Shown here: piece by piece, positions 58,020-64,000 of the stretch
Numbering within the stretch: position 1 is the first letter of the stretch
How the letters are laid out: every line of letters begins with the position of its first letter
Assembly: GCA_964401455.1 (NCBI GenBank)
Contig: CAYNYI010000001.1
Coordinates: forward strand, 14,884 to 78,883
Origin: CAYNYI01 sp964401455
GTDB taxonomy: Bacteria; Fibrobacterota; OXYB2-FULL-49-7; CAYNYI01
Direction: 5' to 3'
DNA length: 64,000 nt
Made by a program: the position numbers and the translations under genes
Notes under the pieces: generated by a model
The model's input: the letters and a program-made list of their open reading frames with translations, nothing else
Database searches by the model: none
What the model was told of the DNA's origin: nothing

Positions 58020-59753
58020 ATGTTTAAGAAATCATTTTTGTTTTTAGTTCTTTCTGTGATGCTGGCTTTTTCTGCGGTATTCAGTCAGGAAGAAAATGCA
58101 GCGGTTGAAAACCCGCCCGGTACGGATCAGGTTCCTGAGGCTGCTGAAAAACCTGCTGCTGATACTTCGGTATCAGAAACGGAAGAAGAAACGGAAGAAA
58201 AAACAGCGCCAGACGGTCCGGTTGATGAAAAAGTTTCCGACGGAGAAGACGGCCCGGATATCGAGGAAACAGAAAGCAGCGATGAACTTCGGCTCGGAGT
58301 TCTACTTTTGGAAACAGAGAATGTTGACCGTAAAACAGCAGAGAATGTAAGCGGATATATCAGAGAGGCCGCCTCAAAAAACGGTCTTTATAAAATTATT
58401 GATAAATCGGAAATGGATGAGCGTGCATCGCTTAAAAATAAGAGTTCAGACATAAAATGCTACCATGAGAAATGCCTTATGGAAGCGTCTCAGCTTTTTG
58501 TCGCCGATAAAATAATAAGCGGGACAATTGAAAAAGACGGAGCCTTGTATATTTTAAAGGCCACTCTTTTCAGTACCGAAACCGCTGATTTTGCGGCGAA
58601 AGTAAGTGTCGCTTCAGAATGTCAGGCAAAAGAGCTCGATCAGCTTGCTTCTTACGGAACGTCTCTTCTTTTGGGAAGCAGTTTACCAGAAGTTAGCATA
58701 AAAATAGGACAATACAAGGGAAAACAATATGACAGACAAAAAGAATGGTATCTCTCGGCCGGGGCAAGCAGTCTTATCGGCCTTGCCTGGATGATGTCCG
58801 TTAAAGGAGACGGTCTTGTTGAGGGGTTCGACAAAGACTCCCATTATGAAAAAACAGATGCTTCTCTGAGTTCGTTAACAGGCGCTTTCCCGGACCGTAT
58901 CGGTTATGGCGGAAGAGCACGCGGTATGGGAGGAGCATATACAGCCTTGTCGGACGACGCCCCGGGAATTATTTATAACCCCGCCGGCCTCGTAAGGGTA
59001 AAAGGCAGGAGCGCGTCATACAGCTATTTAAAACAGTTCAATATTCAAAGCTATAATTTTGTAGGTTTTGCCGGAAAAATAACAAGAACAAGAGCGCATG
59101 GGCAGGCTGTGCTTTTTTCGGGTGACGAATTGATGTCCGAAGCAACTGTTATAACGTCTTATGCCCACCTTTTTGAGAATATTCATAAACTGATAAGGCC
59201 TGTATCTGCCGGTATTAATGTTAAATTCAGAATGGCAAGCTTTAAAAATCCTGAAGACTACAATGACGCTTCTGTCGGCAGCGGATCCGGGCTCGGCTTA
59301 GACCTTGGAATGCAGACGAAGCTGTCTGACAGGATTACTTTCGGGCTGGTTATGAAAGATATTTTCGACTATATCTCATACACTAATGATCTCACAGAGG
59401 ACAGCTATACAGAAAGCGTTCCGATGAATCTGGTAATTGGAGGACATTATAAAGCTTCACGCACCGTTAATCTTGTTCTTGACGGAAGAAAAGGTTTTGG
59501 TGATTCGCACGACAACATTTCTCTTGGTGGGGAAAAGTATTTTTTTAACAATATTGTTGCGCTTCGTACCGGTCTTTCTCATGATTTTTCTTTCTATAAA
59601 AATATTCGCTGGAATATGGGAGGCGGAATTAATTATGATGTAATGGACAATAAAAACATCGGGCTTGATTACGCTTTTGAATATAGCAGAACAGAAGACC
59701 AATCAGACCTGTTAAGCGGCATACACCGGTTCAGCCTTAATTTCAGATTTTAA
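58020..59753 (+). CDS. CsgG-like domain fused to a PorV-like outer-membrane barrel
   Basis: 577 aa. A signal peptide (about 1-22) precedes 70 acidic disordered residues. Residues about 90-225 resemble the CsgG/TolB-N type alpha/beta fold (LGVLLLETENVD, YKIIDKSEMDE, CYHEKCLMEASQLFVADKIISGTI). From about 290 a PorV/UPF0164-like barrel begins with RARGMGGAYTALSDDAPGIIYNPAGL and ends in Phe (FSLNFRF). Joining both folds in one chain is unusual. The gene is followed two bases later by a TPR protein. Confidence 0.72.
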   Translation: MFKKSFLFLVLSVMLAFSAVFSQEENAAVENPPGTDQVPEAAEKPAADTSVSETEEETEEKTAPDGPVDEKVSDGEDGPDIEETESSDELRLGVLLLETENVDRKTAENVSGYIREAASKNGLYKIIDKSEMDERASLKNKSSDIKCYHEKCLMEASQLFVADKIISGTIEKDGALYILKATLFSTETADFAAKVSVASECQAKELDQLASYGTSLLLGSSLPEVSIKIGQYKGKQYDRQKEWYLSAGASSLIGLAWMMSVKGDGLVEGFDKDSHYEKTDASLSSLTGAFPDRIGYGGRARGMGGAYTALSDDAPGIIYNPAGLVRVKGRSASYSYLKQFNIQSYNFVGFAGKITRTRAHGQAVLFSGDELMSEATVITSYAHLFENIHKLIRPVSAGINVKFRMASFKNPEDYNDASVGSGSGLGLDLGMQTKLSDRITFGLVMKDIFDYISYTNDLTEDSYTESVPMNLVIGGHYKASRTVNLVLDGRKGFGDSHDNISLGGEKYFFNNIVALRTGLSHDFSFYKNIRWNMGGGINYDVMDNKNIGLDYAFEYSRTEDQSDLLSGIHRFSLNFRF

Positions 59754-59755
59754 CA

Positions 59756-60241
59756 ATGGCAAATCTCGATAAATATAACGTTAAAAACCAGAAAATGGGA
59801 ATGTCCGACTGGATATTTTTGGCGGTTATTATTATACTTGCCGCCGGCGGTTATTTCTTTTTTAAGCATCAGAATAAAAAGGTGGACTCGTTATTCGACC
59901 AGGCTCAGCAATTAACAGACTCAGGAGAGTACAGGAAAGCTCTCGATATTTACAGGGACCTTTCTCAGAGTATCTTTGTCAGCGGTAAAAAAGACAGCAT
60001 GCTGTATTACAGAATAGAGTCTTTGAGAGAAAACCCGGAAAAAGAAAACACAGTTACCGACGCCAAACTCTTCCTTGCCGACAGCCTGAAAGAAAGCGGT
60101 GATATAAAATCGGCTCTTAAGCTTTACCGTGACCTTGAAGGAAATCTGTTTTTAACCTCAGAGCAAAGCGGAAGAGTAGAGTCGATTATAGATTCTCTAT
60201 CTGTTCCGGACACTTCCTCCAAAGTTGAAAATCAGGAATAA
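59756..60241 (+). CDS. Membrane-anchored TPR-like protein (161 aa)
   Basis: One transmembrane helix (about 19-37, WIFLAVIIILAAGGYFFF) with a basic cytoplasmic side. It is followed by helical hairpins resembling TPRs (DSLFDQAQQLTDSGEYRKALDIYRDL; DSLKESGDIKSALKLYRDL). It probably sits in the inner membrane with its TPR part in the periplasm, and may link the envelope cluster to the cell interior. It starts two bases after the barrel gene stop and ends one base before the convergent tldE end. Confidence 0.65.
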   Translation: MANLDKYNVKNQKMGMSDWIFLAVIIILAAGGYFFFKHQNKKVDSLFDQAQQLTDSGEYRKALDIYRDLSQSIFVSGKKDSMLYYRIESLRENPEKENTVTDAKLFLADSLKESGDIKSALKLYRDLEGNLFLTSEQSGRVESIIDSLSVPDTSSKVENQE

Positions 60242-60242
60242 T

Positions 60243-61553
60243 TTAAAAGGAAATATTTATTCCTTCAAGCAGAAATGCCGGAATTTCGGCTGAGCCGAAG
60301 TTTTTTATGTCACTGCTTATTTCCGGTATATTTTTCAGAACCTCATAAACATTTCCCGAAACCATCGCGTTTTTTATTCTACCCTTAATTTCACCTTTTT
60401 CCGAAAGAAAAGCAAGATGAAGGTTTAGGGAAAAGTCGCCAGCGAGCATATTGCTCTGGCCAGAGCCGAGGACAGAATAAACTACAATCAGGTCGTCATC
60501 GCAAGCCATAATTTCATTTATGGTCTTGTCGCCGGCGCGGATTAACAAGTTTGAATATGAAGGGGCGGGAAGAGAAGCGTAAGAGCGACCTGCTCTGCCG
60601 TTTGATTTTCGGCCAAGCAGGCCCGCTGTTTGAGAATCAAAAATAAAATTTTTAAAAACGCCGTCTTCAACAAGCGGTATCGGCGAGCACGGGATACCGT
60701 CTCCGTCAAAGTTACGCGAAGCTATCATTCCCGGAACAGAAGGGTTGTCGATAATAGAAAGGTTTTTGTCAAAAAGTTTTTTATTTTCCATGCCTTTCAA
60801 GGGAGATGAACCCTTTTGGAGAATTTTCCCGTTCATTCCCAGCTTGAGAGCGCCGAGTAAAGAAGGAACAGCTTCCGGCATAAACAGGATTTTTTCATTC
60901 CCGGAAGGGCTTACTGAATGTTCTGCATTTTTAATCAGGCCTGCTATTTTATTGGAAAGAGGCGCTATAGAAGGCGAATAGCCGATGGTTGTATTTCCGT
61001 CAGCAGCCCATAAAAGGCCGTCTTCTTTGACCTTAAGGGATTCAACGCTTTCTGAATAAACGGACTTGCGGATATTGCCTGTTGTGCCGGCGGTATTCAT
61101 ATATTTTTGATTTACGACCGTTTTTGAAAAAGCTATATCATTTGATAAAGACGGGTCGAAATCATTCAGTTTAGAAATGAGTTGCTCTCCGTTGTTTAAA
61201 AAATCCTGAGCGCTTGTTGCAGCGGTTTTTTCATCATATACGCCTTCGGTTTTTTCAAATTCCTTTTTTTCAAAATCATGAAGCCTGGATTCCTGGCCGA
61301 AAACAGAGCTTTCGATGGTATTATTTATTAATTCGTCTGTACGTTCAGGGTCATTTGTCGAGCTGAAGCCGACTTTACCTTCAATAACCGCCCTTAACCC
61401 CATTCCGCGAGAATAAACCGTTTCGGAAGAATGAAGCTTGTTTGATTTAAAAGAAACGGTTGTTTCTTCGGATTCGGTATAGTAAATATCAGCCTGAGAA
61501 CAAAGAGGCTTTATTTTGTCGAGTATTTTTGTACATAATTTTTCTGAGTTCAA
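60243..61553 (-). CDS. pmbA: TldE/PmbA-family metalloprotease subunit
   Basis: Homologue of TldE, the non-metal partner of the TldD/TldE protease that trims modified peptides and degrades unfolded ones. The family shape is clear (FKSNKLHSSETVYSRGMGLRAVIEGKVGFSS; then SRNFDGDGIPCSPIPLVEDGVFKNFIFD), and no HExxxH is present, as expected for TldE. TldD is not adjacent. 436 aa is normal. No operon partner upstream; the gap to the next gene is 75 bases. Confidence 0.88.
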   Translation of the reverse strand: MNSEKLCTKILDKIKPLCSQADIYYTESEETTVSFKSNKLHSSETVYSRGMGLRAVIEGKVGFSSTNDPERTDELINNTIESSVFGQESRLHDFEKKEFEKTEGVYDEKTAATSAQDFLNNGEQLISKLNDFDPSLSNDIAFSKTVVNQKYMNTAGTTGNIRKSVYSESVESLKVKEDGLLWAADGNTTIGYSPSIAPLSNKIAGLIKNAEHSVSPSGNEKILFMPEAVPSLLGALKLGMNGKILQKGSSPLKGMENKKLFDKNLSIIDNPSVPGMIASRNFDGDGIPCSPIPLVEDGVFKNFIFDSQTAGLLGRKSNGRAGRSYASLPAPSYSNLLIRAGDKTINEIMACDDDLIVVYSVLGSGQSNMLAGDFSLNLHLAFLSEKGEIKGRIKNAMVSGNVYEVLKNIPEISSDIKNFGSAEIPAFLLEGINISF

Positions 61554-61628
61554 AACGCGGTTCCCTGTTAAATATTTAGTTCAAAACTGTAATCAAAATA
61601 TAAAAAAAATGTATGCATGAGTTCTCTT

Positions 61629-62723
61629 TTAAATATCGGCCAGTATTTTTCCGGCGGCAACTTCGGCTCCGTTTAAGGGCAAACCATACTCATGTATATT
61701 TTTTTCAATAGATTCTAAAACCGCATTGCAGATATTTCCGGAACTGACATCCGCGTTTGAAAGCTGAATACCGCAAAGGTATTCATCAGCCGCTTTTTTA
61801 AGAAAAGGAAATTCCCTGAAGGGGCCGCGGTCGGTATAAATCATCTTTGTCTTGTTCGCGATGCATTCAGAGACTATTCCATAGCCCGGCTTTGTTATAA
61901 CAGTATCGGCCGCGGCGACAAGGTCTTTGTAATTCAGACCCTTTTCCGGAAGAATACCTCTATTGATAGAGTTTATAGTTCCCTTTTTACCCGGAACTCT
62001 TTCGCTTGCTATAATCTCTATTCCGGCAGGTAGTCGCGGTTCTTTCCATAAACTGAAATCAATGCTGAAACCCCCAAAAGAAAGAAGCACATATTTTTTT
62101 GATGGATCAAGCCCAAGCAAAGAAAGGGTTTCTTCTTTTGTTTTTTCAGAGCGTCTGCATATTAAAGGAATATTCATTCTTTCGGGAAAAATATCCATTG
62201 AAGGCGAAAATGGAAGGCGCATGAGCTTGTTGCATTTTTCGTAATTTTTTTGAAGATCATTTATTATAAATATAAATTCATTGTAGTCCCCCATGAATTC
62301 CTCATAAATCCAGTCCCAGGAAAAATTTCCAATTCCGTATGAGGGGATACCGCATTCTTCGGCAGCGGCAAAAGGCCAGGCGGGGATATCGGAAATTACA
62401 GAGGTAATATTCTCGTCTTTCAGGTATCTGATTTCTCTTTCTATAATCTCATCCTGCATATTCAGGAAATTCAAGCCTTCTTTTAATGTTCTTTTCAGGT
62501 CAAAACAAAGAGAGTTTTCTTGATACAGACCGGCGCCGGTGTTCAGTGTAAAAATATCAAGATTCGGGTCTTCCGGAAGAGACTCCTCGATGAACCAGCG
62601 GGGAATATTTGTTCTTATGCTGAAAAAGGCGTTCTTTTCATATTTTCTGATTGTTGACAGGACCTCAAGTGTTCTGGAGGCATGTCCAAAGCCATGTCCG
62701 GTTATATAGCAACAGATTCTCAT
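61629..62723 (-). CDS. Glycosyltransferase-like protein (L-arabinokinase N-domain/MurG-like fold)
   Basis: 364 aa with a two-domain GT-B look. The N-terminal CYITGHGFGHASRTLEVLSTI, the middle SDIPAWPFAAAEECGIPSYGIGNFSWDWIYEEF, and the C-terminal KPGYGIVSECIANKTKMIYTDRG match the N-domain of plant L-arabinokinases and their bacterial stand-alone relatives. Sugar substrate unknown. ATG at 62723 with GGGGAAT upstream. A terminator and tRNA-Ala lie just upstream, so it needs its own promoter or read-through. Confidence 0.7.
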   Translation of the reverse strand: MRICCYITGHGFGHASRTLEVLSTIRKYEKNAFFSIRTNIPRWFIEESLPEDPNLDIFTLNTGAGLYQENSLCFDLKRTLKEGLNFLNMQDEIIEREIRYLKDENITSVISDIPAWPFAAAEECGIPSYGIGNFSWDWIYEEFMGDYNEFIFIINDLQKNYEKCNKLMRLPFSPSMDIFPERMNIPLICRRSEKTKEETLSLLGLDPSKKYVLLSFGGFSIDFSLWKEPRLPAGIEIIASERVPGKKGTINSINRGILPEKGLNYKDLVAAADTVITKPGYGIVSECIANKTKMIYTDRGPFREFPFLKKAADEYLCGIQLSNADVSSGNICNAVLESIEKNIHEYGLPLNGAEVAAGKILADI

Positions 62724-62747
62724 AGATTCCCCGCATTATATAAAACA

Positions 62748-62778
62748 AAACTCCGCCCTGTAAAACAGGGCGGAGTTT
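62748..62778 (-). terminator. Rho-independent terminator after tRNA-Ala
   Basis: Perfect 14-bp stem (AAACTCCGCCCTGT and its complement) with a three-base loop. On the minus strand a T-rich tail (TGTTTTA) follows. It lies two bases after the tRNA 3' end. Confidence 0.88.
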
Positions 62779-62779
62779 A

Positions 62780-62853
62780 TGGAGCTTAGGAGATTCGAAC
62801 TCCTGACCCCCACGCTGCCAGCGTGGTGCTCTAGCCAGCTGAGCTAAAGCCCC
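62780..62853 (-). tRNA. tRNA-Ala (anticodon GGC)
   Basis: 74-base cloverleaf on the minus strand. The acceptor GGGGCTT pairs with AAGCTCC and includes the G3-U70 wobble that identifies alanine tRNAs. The anticodon loop is CTGGCAG, giving GGC, which reads GCC and GCU codons. The T arm has GTTCGAATC. The 3' CCA is not encoded. Confidence 0.95.
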
Positions 62854-62952
62854 TTTTAACGCGAGTAAAATAATTATATATTTTACCTCAGGCAAGAAAA
62901 ATACATTCATGCCTGAATCACGTTTAATTATTTCTTACACGGGAAGATACAA

Positions 62953-63921
62953 ATGAATACAGGGTTCGAAGATCTTACACCGAATGTCTTTTTGAGTGTT
63001 CTTGAGGACGCTCTTTCGCGCAAACTTACAGGGCTCGCCCGCCCGATGCCGAGTTATATAAACCGTGTATATGAGATTTCTGACGAAGAAGGAAACGGTT
63101 TTGTAGCTAAATTTTACCGGCCGGACCGATGGTCCGACGAAGCTCTTATGGACGAGCATGATTTTCTTTTTGACTGTGCCGATGTGGATATTCCTGTTAT
63201 ATGTCCTCAAGTATTATCGGGTGGTAACACTCTGAATTTCTTCGAAAACATTCCTTTTTGCGTTTTTCCTAAAAAGGGCGGCCGGCAGTTCGATATAGAA
63301 AACGAAGAGGGTTTTATTCGGGCAGGGTCTCTTTTAGCAAGAATTCATAATGCCGGAGGGAAAAAACAAGCCGGATCACGTCTTTTTTTAACACCGGATC
63401 AAACAACTGAACAATATACAGATCTGCTCCTTGAAAATCATCTGACACCCTTGTGGCATGATAAATTCAGGGATATATGTCACAGGATAATTGATACCAT
63501 TGCTCCGTTTTTTGATGGGCTCGATAATATCAGGATCCACGGAGATTTCCACACAGGGAATATTCTCCAAAGGCCGGAAGAGGGCCTTTTTGTGATAGAT
63601 TTTGATGATATGATGAACGGCCCGGCTGTCCAGGATTTCTGGCTTTTGTTGCCGGACCATTTTCCCGTTTCCCGGCACTACCTTGATCTGCTGCTTAAAG
63701 GATATTCGCGCTTCAGAGATTTTGATCCGGCTTCTTTCAGGATTATAGAGGGGCTTCGCGCGATGCGGATGATTTACTTTTTGGCATGGTGTGCCATGCA
63801 GAGAGAGGATGCGAGGTTCGTTGAAAAGCATCCGGACTGGGGCTCCGACACCTTCTGGTCCAAAGAAGTCAGAGATCTTAATGTTCAGTATGAAAACGTA
63901 TTGGAGTGTTTAAAAGCTTAA
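62953..63921 (+). CDS. srkA: SrkA/RdoA-like stress-response protein kinase
   Basis: Ser/Thr kinase of the aminoglycoside-phosphotransferase fold. The catalytic loop is RIHGDFHTGNIL near residue 195, the metal motif is VIDFDDMMNGPAVQDFWLLL, and the C-terminal RMIYFLAWCAMQREDARF is typical of SrkA (YihE). E. coli SrkA protects against envelope stress and toxin-mediated death. 322 aa is normal. GGGAAG lies about eight bases before the ATG. Divergent from tRNA-Ala. Confidence 0.88.
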   Translation: MNTGFEDLTPNVFLSVLEDALSRKLTGLARPMPSYINRVYEISDEEGNGFVAKFYRPDRWSDEALMDEHDFLFDCADVDIPVICPQVLSGGNTLNFFENIPFCVFPKKGGRQFDIENEEGFIRAGSLLARIHNAGGKKQAGSRLFLTPDQTTEQYTDLLLENHLTPLWHDKFRDICHRIIDTIAPFFDGLDNIRIHGDFHTGNILQRPEEGLFVIDFDDMMNGPAVQDFWLLLPDHFPVSRHYLDLLLKGYSRFRDFDPASFRIIEGLRAMRMIYFLAWCAMQREDARFVEKHPDWGSDTFWSKEVRDLNVQYENVLECLKA

Positions 63922-64000
63922 AAGAGCCTGTGCCTGCCCCGAAAGGTGCCTGGTGTAAAGGTTATATATTTCGAGGACAGAATTAAATTTTTTTATATTA

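Noticed and set aside
60235..60264. Inverted GGAATAA/TTATTCC between the TPR gene and tldE
   Set aside because: Only seven base pairs, AT-rich and inside both coding ends, so too weak to call a terminator.

Overview
This window looks like the replication-origin region of a Gram-negative bacterial chromosome with moderately AT-rich DNA. It carries the classic block mnmE-mnmG-rsmG-parA-parB on one side and rpmH-rnpA-yidD-yidC / dnaA-dnaN-recF-dciA-gyrB on the other. Most genes left of about 38.5 kb run leftward and most to the right run rightward, as expected for replication outward from dnaA. The envelope genes (PorV/PorQ-like barrels, FlgD-like or T9SS-like C-terminal domains, an SLH lipoprotein, FlgT/CsgG-like proteins) suggest a relative of the Fibrobacterota/Bacteroidota (FCB) group. 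That placement is inference and I cannot name a species.

Layout. 0-11 kb: a small zinc-ribbon protein, a WYL regulator with GDP-rhamnose genes (rmd, gmd), an orphan mini flagellar-rod protein, a TerB-DnaJ membrane protein, a histidine kinase, a UbiA/CruF-like carotenoid pair, ligA (frameshifted) and an SGNH hydrolase. 11-25 kb: a long leftward run with a CHASE2 adenylate cyclase, recN, nadK, a degenerate EPSP-synthase homologue, tyrA, gatA, a glycosyltransferase, phosphatidylserine/phosphatidylethanolamine synthesis (pssA, psd) and an HtrA-like protease. 25-31.5 kb: bactofilin, M23 peptidase, parB, parA, rsmG, mnmG and mnmE, with two parS sites lying on the GTG start codons of rsmG and mnmG. 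31.6-36 kb: a pseudo-receiver/HDOD/STAS protein, MarC, a CBM9-like protein and a patatin. 36-46 kb: the core origin genes, with a probable oriC between dnaA and dnaN, an outer-membrane protein gene inserted between dnaN and recF, and a gyrB interrupted by an in-frame TAA. 46-60 kb: a secreted transglutaminase-like protein with a sorting domain, divergent from a seven-gene envelope cluster whose upstream region holds a perfect CRP-type operator. 60-64 kb: tldE/pmbA, a sugar-transferase-like protein, tRNA-Ala(GGC) and an SrkA-like kinase.

The most notable candidates for new biology are the seven-gene envelope cluster (48.7-60.2 kb), which may be controlled by cAMP made by the CHASE2 cyclase in the same window; the parS sites that double as translation starts; and the AroA homologue that has lost the catalytic motifs but stays translationally coupled to tyrA. 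Two essential genes (gyrB and ligA) are broken by a single lesion each. Sequence error is the simplest explanation, but both should be checked against reads.
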